NCBI GenBank assembly: GCA_001917665.1
Contig: MNEL01000002.1
Coordinates: 1 to 44,009, forward strand
Source of the DNA: Gemmatimonadetes bacterium 13_1_40CM_69_22
Lineage (GTDB): Bacteria > Gemmatimonadota > Gemmatimonadetes > Gemmatimonadales > GWC2-71-9
Direction: 5' to 3'
Length of the DNA stretch: 44,009 bases
The position numbers were made by a program, and so were the translations under genes. Within the stretch, counting starts at the first letter, position 1. Every line of letters begins with the position of its first letter. Of the stretch, positions 25,698-33,815 are shown piece by piece. Below the pieces are notes generated by a model. The model had not been told where the DNA came from and did no database searches. It was given only the letters and a program-made list of their open reading frames with translations.

Positions 25698-26611
25698 CGC
25701 GTCTCGTCGAGGTGCCCGCGCAGTTCGACGACCGCTCGTTCGACCAGTTCGCTGGGGCGTTCGCCGATGCAAACAAGGATGACGAGCGACTCCTGTTCGA
25801 CGCGCACGCCGCGGAATGGGCGTCGCCCTACGGCCTGGTGGGGCTGCTCGCCGCGGGGCAGGCCGCCCGGCGCGCGGCAGCTGCCGGAACGGTCGAGCGG
25901 CCGCTGCTCACCGCGCCGACCCACGCTGAGGTGCTGAGCTACTGGGCCCGAGCGGGCTTCTTCCGCGAGGCCGCCGAGCTGTTCGAGATCCACGGCAAGG
26001 TACCTCGAGCGAGAGCGGCGGAGGAAAGCGAAGTGTTGCTGCCCGTGACGCCGGTGCGCGCGGCCGAGGACGTGCACGCGGTGGTCAGCACGATCCAGCA
26101 GCGCGCCTCTGCCATCCTGGCGTCCGAGCTGAGCCTCGATCCGAAGGCGACGATGGGCTTCGCTATGGCGCTTTCGGAGGCATGTCAGAATATTGTAGAA
26201 CACGCCGGCACGGGCGGGTGGGTGGCGGTGCAGGCATACCACTGGCGTCGCAAGTTGGCCCGGCGCGTGGTCGTGATCGCGGTGGCCGACGCGGGCGTGG
26301 GATTCCGGCACTCCCTCGAGCCGACCCAGAGCAAGCGGTTCGGCGACCGCTGGGGCGACGCGGCGGCGCTGGAGGCGGCGCTGGTGCAGGGCGTGAGCCG
26401 GTTTCGCGACCCCGGCCGTGGCCAGGGACTCGCCGGGATCCGTCGGTATCTCGTCCGCTGGGACGGGAAGATCGCGATTCGGAGCGGCACGGCGCGCATC
26501 GCGATCGTGCCGAAGTGGGACGACGATGTCCCGCTGAAAGACGGCCTGCCGCCCTTCCCGGGCGCCCAGGTGCTCATCATCATCCCTGAACAGGGGTCCG
26601 CGGAGCGGTGA
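25694..26611 (+). CDS. STAS-like/HATPase fusion, anti-sigma-type ATPase
   Basis: 305 aa from ATG 25694; the frame extends upstream only as a shadow of the PfkB gene. Residues 1-105 resemble a STAS/MlaB-like fold (FDDRSFDQFAGAFADANKDDERLLFDAHAAEWASPYGLVGLLAAG). Residues about 140-290 are a GHKL ATPase: N-box ALSEACQNIVEHAG, G1 VADAGVGFRH and G2 GRGQGLAGIRRYLVRW. There is no phosphoacceptor-His dimerisation domain, so this is closer to RsbW/SpoIIAB-type ATPases than to sensor kinases. GTGA coupling to a STAS-like partner next door suggests a small switch module. Its targets are unknown. Confidence 0.75.
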   Translation: MTRLVEVPAQFDDRSFDQFAGAFADANKDDERLLFDAHAAEWASPYGLVGLLAAGQAARRAAAAGTVERPLLTAPTHAEVLSYWARAGFFREAAELFEIHGKVPRARAAEESEVLLPVTPVRAAEDVHAVVSTIQQRASAILASELSLDPKATMGFAMALSEACQNIVEHAGTGGWVAVQAYHWRRKLARRVVVIAVADAGVGFRHSLEPTQSKRFGDRWGDAAALEAALVQGVSRFRDPGRGQGLAGIRRYLVRWDGKIAIRSGTARIAIVPKWDDDVPLKDGLPPFPGAQVLIIIPEQGSAER

Positions 26612-27057
26612 TACAGTACATCGACATGCACGCGGTGCTCCAGGCGTCCGTCTCGGGCGTCTACGCGGACCTCGTCACGCGTCCGACGGGGCGCGTGGTG
26701 CGCGAGCGGATCGAGCAGGCGATCGCGGGACGGGAGCGGACCGGCGAGGTGACGGTCGCCCGCATGGACTTCACCGGCGTCGGCTGCATCGACTACTCAT
26801 GCGCCGACGAGATCGTGGCGAAGCTGTTGCGCGACCGGCCAGCGGTGCTCGTGCTGTCGGGGATCACGGACGGGCATCGCGAAGCGATCGAGCCCGTCCT
26901 GTCCGGCCACGGCCTCGCGGCGCTGATCGAGCGGCCGGACGGCACCCTGGAGGTCCTCGGGGCGGCCGCGGCGGCGGCCGCGCTGCTGGACGAGCTCGTC
27001 GCCCGGCGCTTTGCGGCGCGCACGCCCGGAGGCAGTTACGCCCTGACGCTCGCGTGA
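26608..27057 (+). CDS. Small STAS-like (DUF4325-type) protein
   Basis: 149 aa, GTG 26608 overlapping the HATPase gene stop. The N-terminal half has the pattern of DUF4325/STAS-like proteins: VYADLVTRPTGRVVRERIEQAI followed by VARMDFTGVGCIDYSCADEIVAKLLRD, where the loop before the helix carries the CIDYSCADE motif. The C-terminal part contains an Ala-rich helix. No phosphorylatable Ser is obvious beyond S in DYSCAD. The tight coupling suggests it is the antagonist or partner of the ATPase. GTGA overlap with the PLP enzyme downstream. Confidence 0.68.
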   Translation: MIQYIDMHAVLQASVSGVYADLVTRPTGRVVRERIEQAIAGRERTGEVTVARMDFTGVGCIDYSCADEIVAKLLRDRPAVLVLSGITDGHREAIEPVLSGHGLAALIERPDGTLEVLGAAAAAAALLDELVARRFAARTPGGSYALTLA

Positions 27058-28208
27058 AGCGCCGCCTCGGCTTCTCGACGCGAGCGATTCACGGCGACCC
27101 GGAGGCCCGGCCCGACTGGGCACCAGTGGTGACGCCGCTGTACCAGAGTAGCACCTTCACGAATCCGGTCGGTTCGACGGCGGAAGTCCTCTACACGCGC
27201 TACGGCAACAACCCCAACCAGACGGCCATCGCGAAGCGCCTCGCCGCGCTCGAGGGCGCGGAGGCGGCGATTTTCGTCGCGAGCGGGATGGGCGCCATCG
27301 CCCTCTCCCACCTGGCGGTGTTGCGGCCGGGCGACCACCTGTTGTCGAGCGAATGGATCTACGGCGGGGTGCACCGCCTGTTCGCGCAGGAGTTCGGTCG
27401 CTTCGGCATCGACGTGTCGTTCCTGAGCCCGCTCGAGTCCCGCACCTGGAAACGCGCCCTCAAGAAGAACACGCGCGCCATCTTCGTGGAGACCCCGACC
27501 AACCCGCTGCTGCGGGTGCTCGACCTCGAGCCGATCGCGACGTTATGCAAGACGGAAGGACTCGCCCTGCTCGTGGACTCGACGTTCGCGACGCCGATCA
27601 ACTTCCGGCCGCTCGAGCACGGCGCCGATGTGGTGATCCACAGCGCGACGAAGTACTTGAACGGGCACACCGACGTGATCGCCGGAGCGGTGGCGGGGAC
27701 CGAGTCCGTGATCGAGGAGGTGCGCAAGCTGATGCAGGTGTGGGGCCAGGCCATCGATCCGATGGCGGCGTGGTTGATCGACCGCGGTATGAAGACCTTG
27801 GCGGTGCGCGTCGAGCGCCAGAACGCCACGGCGCTGCGCGTGGCGGAGTGGTGCGGCAAGCAGCCGCAGTTCGGCGCGGTGCATCACCCCGGGCTCCCCT
27901 CCCATCCCGACCACGCGGACGCGAAGCGGCTGATGAACGGGTTCGGGGGCATGCTGGCGGTGGAGCTGAAGGGGGGCGCCCGGGCGGCGGAGCGGTTCCT
28001 GCGGGCGCTCACGGTCGCAGCGCACGCGCCCAGCCTGGGCGGCGTGGAGACGCTGGTGTCCGAACCGCGGCTCACGTCCCATGCGAGTCTCACACCGGAG
28101 GAGCGGTCCCGGGCTGGCATTCCGGACGGCTTCCTGAGATTTTCCATCGGACTGGAGGACGCCGACGACATCATCGCGGACTTCGCCCAGGCCCTGGCGC
28201 AGCTGTAA
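27054..28208 (+). CDS. Cys/Met metabolism PLP-dependent enzyme (cystathionine gamma-synthase/lyase family)
   Basis: 384 aa, GTG 27054 overlapping the preceding stop. Fold type I PLP enzyme with N-terminal GFSTRAIHGD, VTPLYQSSTF, YTRYGNNPNQTAIAKRLAALEGAEAAI, ETPTNPLLRVLDL, LVDSTFATP and the Schiff-base lysine in HSATKYLNGHTDVIAG near residue 196. C-terminal LGGVETLVSEPRLTSHASL and GIPDGFLRFSIGLEDADDI are typical. Synthase, gamma-lyase and O-acetylhomoserine sulfhydrylase activities cannot be separated by eye. It ends exactly where ftsE begins. Confidence 0.9.
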   Translation: MKRRLGFSTRAIHGDPEARPDWAPVVTPLYQSSTFTNPVGSTAEVLYTRYGNNPNQTAIAKRLAALEGAEAAIFVASGMGAIALSHLAVLRPGDHLLSSEWIYGGVHRLFAQEFGRFGIDVSFLSPLESRTWKRALKKNTRAIFVETPTNPLLRVLDLEPIATLCKTEGLALLVDSTFATPINFRPLEHGADVVIHSATKYLNGHTDVIAGAVAGTESVIEEVRKLMQVWGQAIDPMAAWLIDRGMKTLAVRVERQNATALRVAEWCGKQPQFGAVHHPGLPSHPDHADAKRLMNGFGGMLAVELKGGARAAERFLRALTVAAHAPSLGGVETLVSEPRLTSHASLTPEERSRAGIPDGFLRFSIGLEDADDIIADFAQALAQL

Positions 28209-28904
28209 GTGATCAAGTTCACGAATGTCTTCAAGGCCTTCCCAAAAGGGGGGCTCGCCCTGAAGGACGTTTCGTTTCACATCGCGAAGGGCGAGTTCGT
28301 GTTTCTCACTGGCCATTCCGGCGCCGGGAAATCCACGGTTCTCAAGCTGGTCTACGCGGAGGAACCCGTGACGAGCGGCGAAGTGCGCGTCTCGGGCTTC
28401 ACGCTCGCCGAGGCGCGCCGCAAGGACATCCCGATGCTGCGCCGGCGGCTCGGCATCGTCTTCCAGGACTTTCGGCTGCTGGAGGACCGCACGGCGGAGG
28501 AGAACGTGGCATTCGCGCTCGAGGTGACGGGGGCGCGGCGTGCGTCGATCCCCGCGCGTGTGATGCGGGTGCTCACGCAGGTGGGGCTCGCTGCCAAGGC
28601 CCACGCCTACCCCCGCGAGCTGTCGGGGGGTGAGCAGCAGCGCGTCGCGATCGCGCGCGCCCTCGTGAACGAGCCCACGGTCCTGCTCGCCGACGAGCCC
28701 ACCGGCAATCTCGACGAGCGTGCCACGCGCGGCGTGTTCCAGCTGCTGCGTGACATCAACGCGAGCGGCACCGCCGTGGTCATGGCGACGCACGACCTCG
28801 ACCTGGTGCGGCAAGCGCCGTATCGCGTGATCGAGCTGCAGGAGGGCGCCCTGGTGTACGACTCCGCGGTAGACGAGCCGCGCGACCAGGCCGCCAGCCC
28901 GTGA
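28209..28904 (+). CDS. ftsE: Cell-division ABC ATPase FtsE
   Basis: ATPase of the FtsEX complex that activates septal peptidoglycan hydrolases. 231 aa with Walker A TGHSGAGKST, Q-loop VFQDFRLLEDRTAEENV, signature LSGGEQQR, Walker B VLLADEPTGNLD and the His switch MATHD. The GTG start directly abuts the preceding TAA. A GTGA overlap leads to ftsX. The C-terminal extension of about 15 residues past the core is short. Confidence 0.93.
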   Translation: MIKFTNVFKAFPKGGLALKDVSFHIAKGEFVFLTGHSGAGKSTVLKLVYAEEPVTSGEVRVSGFTLAEARRKDIPMLRRRLGIVFQDFRLLEDRTAEENVAFALEVTGARRASIPARVMRVLTQVGLAAKAHAYPRELSGGEQQRVAIARALVNEPTVLLADEPTGNLDERATRGVFQLLRDINASGTAVVMATHDLDLVRQAPYRVIELQEGALVYDSAVDEPRDQAASP

Positions 28905-29758
28905 ACCTCGTGATCCGCGAGGCCTTGCTCGCGTTCCGGCGCGCCCCGCTCCTCTCCGCCCTCTCCGTCACCACGATCGCCTTCTCGCTGTTCGTCGTCG
29001 GACTGTTCGGGCTCGTCGCCGTGAACCTGCAACAGGCCCTGCGCGACGTCGCCGAGCGGGTGGAGATCGTCGCCTACCTGCTCCCGGGCGCGCCGATCGA
29101 AACCATCACGCTGGCGGAGAAGGACATCGAGGCGTTTCCCGAAGTGCAGGCGGCCGCCTACGTGAGCGAGGACGAGGCGCTGCAGCGCGCGCGCACGGAG
29201 CTGGTGGAATTCCGCGACGTGTTGCAGGAGCTGGAGCGCAACCCCCTCCCCGCCTCGATCGAGGTGAAGCTCAAGCCCCACTTCCGCGACGTCGAGCATG
29301 TAAACGAAGTCGCCGAGCGGCTGCGGGGCTTCGGCTTCGTGGATGACGTGCGATTCGGGCGTGATTGGGTGGAGAAGCTGGATCGGCTGCGGCAGATCGC
29401 GGCCGCCGTGGGGCTCGTGGTGGGCGCGGCGTTCGCGGCAGTCGCGATCATCATCATCGGCACGACGATCCGGATGGCGGTGCTGCAGCGCAGCCGCGAA
29501 ATCGCCATCATGCGTCTGGTGGGTGCGACCAACGGCTTCGTGCGACGTCCGTTTCTCCTCCAGGGCGCGCTCAAGGGGATGCTCGGCGGGCTGGCAGCGG
29601 TCGCGCTCTCCTACGGCGCCTACGCGCTCATCAACCGCTGGTTGATTCACGCCGAGTTCTTCTCGCAGGAGCAGGCGGTCGCGATCGTCGGGTTCGGGAT
29701 GCTGATCGGATTCTTTGGGAGCGCCGCGTCGGTAGGACGGCACCTGCGCCGAGTATGA
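28901..29758 (+). CDS. ftsX: Cell-division protein FtsX
   Basis: 285 aa membrane subunit of FtsEX. A first transmembrane helix (LLSALSVTTIAFSLFVVGLFGLVAVNL), a periplasmic domain of about 110 residues (VEIVAYLLPGAPIETITLAEK and onward), then three helices at about 165-195, 215-240 and 255-275. GTG 28901 overlaps ftsE. The stop TGA (29756-29758) opens the 13-mer repeat that also forms the start of the EnvC-like gene, so FtsEX and its predicted activator are contiguous. Confidence 0.92.
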   Translation: MNLVIREALLAFRRAPLLSALSVTTIAFSLFVVGLFGLVAVNLQQALRDVAERVEIVAYLLPGAPIETITLAEKDIEAFPEVQAAAYVSEDEALQRARTELVEFRDVLQELERNPLPASIEVKLKPHFRDVEHVNEVAERLRGFGFVDDVRFGRDWVEKLDRLRQIAAAVGLVVGAAFAAVAIIIIGTTIRMAVLQRSREIAIMRLVGATNGFVRRPFLLQGALKGMLGGLAAVALSYGAYALINRWLIHAEFFSQEQAVAIVGFGMLIGFFGSAASVGRHLRRV

Positions 29759-29857
29759 GGCGTCAAGCGTGAGGCGTCGCGCGAAGGCGTCGCGCGAAAA
29801 CGTCACGCGGCGGCGTCAAAGCGTTTACGGCGTCGCGCGACGTCTTTGCGTGACGTC
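29756..29857. repeat. 13-mer inverted-arm element, copy A (ftsX/envC)
   Basis: Left arm: GGCGTCGCGCGAA twice, exactly (29773-29785, 29786-29798), then AACGTCACGCGGC (29799-29811). Right arm: GTCGCGCGACGTC (29832-29844) and TTTGCGTGACGTC (29845-29857), which are inverted versions of the unit. TGAGGCGTC flanks (29756, 29770) precede. The element contains the ftsX stop, the GTG start of the EnvC-like gene and its signal-peptide n-region. Confidence 0.88.
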
Positions 29858-31019
29858 GTTGTGCTACGTCGTCCTCGCTACGCCCCTCGCGTCGCAGCGG
29901 CCGCAACCGTTTGATCAGCAACTGCGGGACAACCAGCGTCGCTTGGAAGACATCCGCCGCGAGCGGACCCAGGTCGAGCAGGAGCTCGAGCGGCTGCGCA
30001 CCCAGGCCCACTCGCTCTCCGACGAGCTCGCGAACATCGAGCGGCAAAAGGAAACCACCAACCGCATCGTCAACGAGCTGGACCGGCAGATCAACGGCCT
30101 CTCCGACCAGATCGACCGCACCACGGTGGATCTCTTGCTCGCCCAGGATGCGCTCGAGGAGAAGCGCGCCGTGCTGGAGCGCCGCCTCGTGGACATCTAC
30201 AAGCGCGGGCCGCTGTACGCGTACCAGGTGCTGCTCGCGGCCGAGAGCTTCGGGGACCTGCTGTCGCGCTACAAGTACCTCTACTTGGTCAGCCGGCAGG
30301 ATCGCCTGCTCGCCAACGACATGTTCAAGCTGCAGCGCCGCATCGCACGCGAGCGCCAGACGCTGGTCGACGCGCGCGACGCCCTGGGCCGCCGCAAGCA
30401 CGAGCGGACCGACGAGCTGCAGCGCTACCTGGCGCTCGAGCACACGCGCGAGGCCTCGCTCGCGGAAACCCGCCGCAGCGCGCGCGAGGCGGCGGAGCGA
30501 CTGTCCCAACTGGAGCGCGACGAGAAGAGCCTGAACGACCGGGTCGCCGCCCTCGAGCGCGCGCGCCGCGAAGCCGAGGCGCGCGGCGTCGCCCGCGCCG
30601 CGGCATCGATCACGACCGCGGACCTGGGCCAGCTCGACTGGCCGGTGGACGGCAAGATCGTCTACCAGTTCGGCACCGCTGTCGGGCCCAACAACACGCG
30701 CATCCCGTGGCACGGGATCGGCATCGCCGCTGCGGAGGGGACGCCCGTGCGCGCCATCGCGAGCGGCAGCGTGAGTCTCGCCGGCCCACTCGGGACCTAC
30801 CTCACGTCGGTGCTGCTCGACCACGGGGGCGGCTACTACAGCTTCTACGGGTACCTGAGCGACGCCGCCGTAGCAAAGGGGGAGCGCGTGGTCAAAGGGC
30901 AGATCATCGGCCACGTCGGCGGGGAGTCGAGCGACCGCGGTCCGCACCTCCACTTCGAGATCCGCGGCCAGGGAGGGATCGCGCTCGATCCGAGCAATTG
31001 GCTAAAGACTCACAAATAG
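29769..31019 (+). CDS. EnvC-like murein hydrolase activator (coiled coil plus degenerate LytM/M23)
   Basis: 416 aa from GTG 29769. A long basic n-region (MRRRAKASRENVTRRRQ) from the 13-mer repeat precedes a hydrophobic stretch LCVTSLCYVVLATPLASQ, a plausible export signal; an internal GTG at 29850 is an alternative start. Residues about 45-270 form a coiled coil. The C-terminal LytM domain keeps PHLHFEIRGQG and a first His (WHGIGIAA). The zinc-binding Asp of HxGxD is Ile, and the usual HLS reads GYLS, so it is probably non-catalytic, as in EnvC. Position right after ftsEX supports the role of FtsEX-controlled amidase activator. Confidence 0.86.
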   Translation: MRRRAKASRENVTRRRQSVYGVARRLCVTSLCYVVLATPLASQRPQPFDQQLRDNQRRLEDIRRERTQVEQELERLRTQAHSLSDELANIERQKETTNRIVNELDRQINGLSDQIDRTTVDLLLAQDALEEKRAVLERRLVDIYKRGPLYAYQVLLAAESFGDLLSRYKYLYLVSRQDRLLANDMFKLQRRIARERQTLVDARDALGRRKHERTDELQRYLALEHTREASLAETRRSAREAAERLSQLERDEKSLNDRVAALERARREAEARGVARAAASITTADLGQLDWPVDGKIVYQFGTAVGPNNTRIPWHGIGIAAAEGTPVRAIASGSVSLAGPLGTYLTSVLLDHGGGYYSFYGYLSDAAVAKGERVVKGQIIGHVGGESSDRGPHLHFEIRGQGGIALDPSNWLKTHK

Positions 31020-31132
31020 ACGTGAGGCGTCGAGCGAAGCCGTCGGGCACAGACGTCACGCGCAGACGTCACGCAGAGGCGTCCCACCACGGTTTCGGGC
31101 GGCGCCTTTGCGCGACGATTTTGCGTGACGTC
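31020..31132. repeat. 13-mer inverted-arm element, copy B (envC/hlyD)
   Basis: Left arm, four tandem 13-mers: GGCGTCGAGCGAA (31026), GCCGTCGGGCACA (31039), GACGTCACGCGCA (31052), GACGTCACGCAGA (31065). Right arm, two inverted units: TTTGCGCGACGAT (31107-31119) and TTTGCGTGACGTC (31120-31132). The last unit is identical to the last unit of copy A, 1.27 kb upstream. It provides the GTG start and N-terminus of the HlyD-like lipoprotein. Confidence 0.88.
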
Positions 31133-31975
31133 GTTTATGTAACGCTCTTCGCCGCTTGTCATCGCGACGCGAGCATGCTCCGGGTCTCAGGAACGGTGGA
31201 AATCCGCGAAGCCCAGCTGGCCCCGCTCACGTCGGGTCGCCTGGTCCGGCTCCTCAAGGACGAGGGGGACAGCGTCCGCCGCGGCGACACGATCGCGGTG
31301 CTCGAGCAGCCCGGGCTGGAGGCGTTGATCGCCCAGCGCCGGGCGCAGGCCCGCGCGGCGGGGCTGCGCGTGAACGAAATCGCCGCCGCACTCGCCGACA
31401 GCGTCCGCGCCGCGAATGACCTGGCGCGTGCGCAGCGGCTGCGCGACCAGAACATCGTATCGCCGCAGCAGTACGACGCACTCACGGCGGCCGCCGCCGC
31501 AGCGGCGGCGCGGCTCGCGGCGGTGCGGGCGGCGGCGAGCGAGTCCACGGCGGCGGGCGCCGCCCTCGCCGCCATGCTCGCCGCGCGCGATCAGCTCACC
31601 ATCGTCGCCCCCTCCGACGGAATCGTGCTCACCCGCTACGCCGAGCGGGGTGAGGCGGTCGCGGCCGGGATGCCGGTCGTGTCGGTGGGGCTGGTGCACC
31701 GGCCGTGGATCCGCGCGTATGTGGGTGAACGGTTCGTGGCGCTGGTGAAGGTCGGCGAGGCCGTGACGGTGCGCCTGGACGGCGACCCGCGGGCGTATCC
31801 GGGCCGCATCGTGGAGATCGCGCCGCGCGCCGAGTTCACCCCGCGCGCCGCGCTCACCGAGCGGGAGCGGGCCGACCTCGTGTTCGGGATCAAGGCGCAA
31901 ACGGACGGCGGGGACGAAGGCGGACGCCTCAAAGCGGGTATGCCGGTCACGATCGAGATCCCGCTGTTGCCGTGA
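31022..31975 (+). CDS. HlyD-family membrane-fusion lipoprotein (YbhG-like)
   Basis: 317 aa periplasmic adaptor of an ABC exporter. GTG 31022 lies in the 13-mer element; the N-terminus MRRRAKPSGTDVTRRRH closely resembles that of the EnvC-like protein upstream although the two are unrelated beyond it. A hydrophobic stretch ending LFAACHRD may be a lipobox (Cys about residue 51). Then a split biotinyl/lipoyl-like domain (SGTVEIREAQLAPLTSGRLVRLLKDEGDSVRRGDTIAVLE), an Ala-rich helical hairpin (about 95-175) and a beta-barrel with VAPSDGIVLTRYAERGEAVAAGMPVVSVG. GTGA overlap with the ATPase gene. Confidence 0.85.
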   Translation: MRRRAKPSGTDVTRRRHAEASHHGFGRRLCATILRDVVYVTLFAACHRDASMLRVSGTVEIREAQLAPLTSGRLVRLLKDEGDSVRRGDTIAVLEQPGLEALIAQRRAQARAAGLRVNEIAAALADSVRAANDLARAQRLRDQNIVSPQQYDALTAAAAAAAARLAAVRAAASESTAAGAALAAMLAARDQLTIVAPSDGIVLTRYAERGEAVAAGMPVVSVGLVHRPWIRAYVGERFVALVKVGEAVTVRLDGDPRAYPGRIVEIAPRAEFTPRAALTERERADLVFGIKAQTDGGDEGGRLKAGMPVTIEIPLLP

Positions 31976-32706
31976 GTCAGGCCGCCGTCGAGACCCGGGA
32001 TCTGACGCGCCGGTTCGGCACGCTCGTCGCCGTACGCCAACTCACCCTCCGCATCGAGCCGGGCGAGGTATTCGGGCTGCTGGGACCGAACGGCTCGGGC
32101 AAGACGACGACGATCCGCATGCTGTGCGGGCTGCTCGAGCCGACCACGGGATCCGCTCTGGTGGCGGGGATCGACGTGGCGGTTGCGCCCGAACAGGTCA
32201 AGCAGCGCATCGGCTATATGTCCCAGAAGTTCGGGTTGTACGAAGACCTCACCGTAGCCGAGAACCTCGACTTCTACGGTGGGATCTACGGCCTGCCGCA
32301 GGCCGCACGGGCCGCCCGTAGTTCCGAGGTGATCGCGTTTCTCGAACTGGACCGGCGACTGGACGAGCTCGGGAGCCAGCTCTCGGGCGGCTGGAAGCAG
32401 CGGCTCGCGCTCGGCTGCGCGCTGCTGCACCGGCCGGTGGTGCTGTTCCTCGACGAGCCGACGGCGGGCGTCGACCCCGCGGCCCGGCGCAACTTCTGGC
32501 GCGCGATCAGCGAGCTCGCGACCCAGGGCACCACGGTCATCGTCACGACCCATTACATGGACGAAGCGGAGCGTTGCGGGCGCCTCGCCATGCTGAGCGG
32601 CGGTCACCTGATCGCGCTCGGCACTCCCGGCGAGGTGGCGGCGCAGGTGGGTGGGCGGACACTGGAGGACGCGTTCATCATCCTGCAGGAGCGGGACGAG
32701 CGATGA
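31972..32706 (+). CDS. ABC-2 type transporter ATP-binding protein
   Basis: 244 aa ATPase of the YbhF/CcmA-like exporter group. Walker A LLGPNGSGKTTT, Q-loop GYMSQKFGLYEDLTVAENL, signature QLSGGWKQRLALG, Walker B VVLFLDEPTAGVDP and the His-switch TTHYMDEAERC. The GTG overlaps the HlyD-like gene and the stop overlaps the permease start (ATGATG), so adaptor, ATPase and permease are co-translated as one efflux unit. Confidence 0.92.
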   Translation: MSQAAVETRDLTRRFGTLVAVRQLTLRIEPGEVFGLLGPNGSGKTTTIRMLCGLLEPTTGSALVAGIDVAVAPEQVKQRIGYMSQKFGLYEDLTVAENLDFYGGIYGLPQAARAARSSEVIAFLELDRRLDELGSQLSGGWKQRLALGCALLHRPVVLFLDEPTAGVDPAARRNFWRAISELATQGTTVIVTTHYMDEAERCGRLAMLSGGHLIALGTPGEVAAQVGGRTLEDAFIILQERDER

Positions 32707-33815
32707 TGTCCCGCTTCTGGCCGATGTTCCGCAAGGAGTTCGTCCAGATGCGCCGTGACCGGCTGACGCTCGGCATCATGATCGGCATCCCGGTCGTGCA
32801 GCTCCTGCTGTTCGGCTACGCGATCCAGACCGACGTACGGAATCTGGCGACCGTGGTGCTCGACCAGTCGCGCACCCCGGAGAGCCGCGACGTGATCGCG
32901 GCGTTCCAGAACACGGGAAACTTCCGGATCGTGGCCCATGTGGACGACCGGCCGGCGCTCGACCGGGCAATCGCGCGGGGCGACGCCCAGGCCGGGATCA
33001 TCGTCCCCTACGACTATCCCCGCCGGCTCGGCCGCGGCACGACCGCGACCCTGCAGGTCATCGTGGACGCCGGGGACCCGCTCGCGTCGCAGGCGGCCAT
33101 CAGCGCCGCGGCCGGCGTTGCCCAGGTTCGCAACCTCGCCATCCTGTCGCACGCGACGGGGCGGGCGAGCGTTCCAGTCGAGGTCCGCGTGCGCCCGCGC
33201 TACAACCCGGGGCTCCGCAGCCCGAACTACATCGTGCCCGGCCTCGTGGGCGTGATCCTGACGATCACGATGGTGCTCATCACCGCCATGGCGATCGTGC
33301 GCGAGCGGGAGCGCGGCACGCTCGAGCAGCTGATCGTCACCCCCATTACGAAGACCGAGTTGATGCTGGGCAAGATCGCGCCGTACGTCGGCGTGGGGCT
33401 GATCCAGATGACCGCGGTGCTCGCGCTCGGCCGCTTCGTGTTCGACGTGCCGCTCACCGGGAACGTGCTGCTGCTATACACGATCGCGCTGATCTTCGTG
33501 GTCGCGAGCCTCGCGCTCGGCCTGTTCATCTCGACGCTGGTCCGGACTCAGCAGCAGGCGATGCAGGTCAGCTTCTTCTTCGTACTGCCGAACATCCTGC
33601 TCTCGGGCTTCATGTTCCCGCGGCAGGCGATGCCAGAGGTGTTCCAGTGGATGGGGCTGCTGCTGCCGCTCACCCACTTCCTCAAGGTGCTGCGCGGCAT
33701 CCTGCTCAAGGGGGTGGGCCTCGAGGCGCTGTGGCAGGAGGTGTTGGTGCTGGCGGGATTCGCGGCGCTCATGATCGTGCTGTCGGTGCGGCGGTTCAGG
33801 AAGACGCTTGACTGA
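32703..33815 (+). CDS. ABC-2 type transporter permease (YbhS/YbhR-like)
   Basis: 370 aa from ATG 32703 (ATG 32706 is equally possible); the frame extends upstream only as a shadow. An N-terminal helix (GIMIGIPVVQLLLFGYAIQ), a large extracytoplasmic domain (about 45-170), then five helices with the ABC-2 motif VRERERGTLEQLIVTPITKTELMLGK and SGFMFPRQAMPEVFQW. Only one permease gene is present, so it probably homodimerises. Probable drug or lipid exporter. The TGA stop is the left end of the 19-bp palindrome at 33813. Confidence 0.9.
   Translation: MMSRFWPMFRKEFVQMRRDRLTLGIMIGIPVVQLLLFGYAIQTDVRNLATVVLDQSRTPESRDVIAAFQNTGNFRIVAHVDDRPALDRAIARGDAQAGIIVPYDYPRRLGRGTTATLQVIVDAGDPLASQAAISAAAGVAQVRNLAILSHATGRASVPVEVRVRPRYNPGLRSPNYIVPGLVGVILTITMVLITAMAIVRERERGTLEQLIVTPITKTELMLGKIAPYVGVGLIQMTAVLALGRFVFDVPLTGNVLLLYTIALIFVVASLALGLFISTLVRTQQQAMQVSFFFVLPNILLSGFMFPRQAMPEVFQWMGLLLPLTHFLKVLRGILLKGVGLEALWQEVLVLAGFAALMIVLSVRRFRKTLD

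Noticed and set aside
29769-29860. Twin-arginine (Tat) signal from ARRLCVTSL
   Set aside because: Only RR is present; the rest of the S/T-RRxFLK consensus is missing and the arginines come from a repeat. Sec export is the simpler reading.
29756-31132. CRISPR array made of 13-bp repeats
   Set aside because: Units abut without unique spacers, are too short, occur in inverted arms and lie within coding sequence; no cas genes.
29756-31132. Repeats as an assembly artefact
   Set aside because: The two copies differ at many positions and flank distinct coherent genes, so collapse or duplication by assembly is unlikely, although read support was not available.
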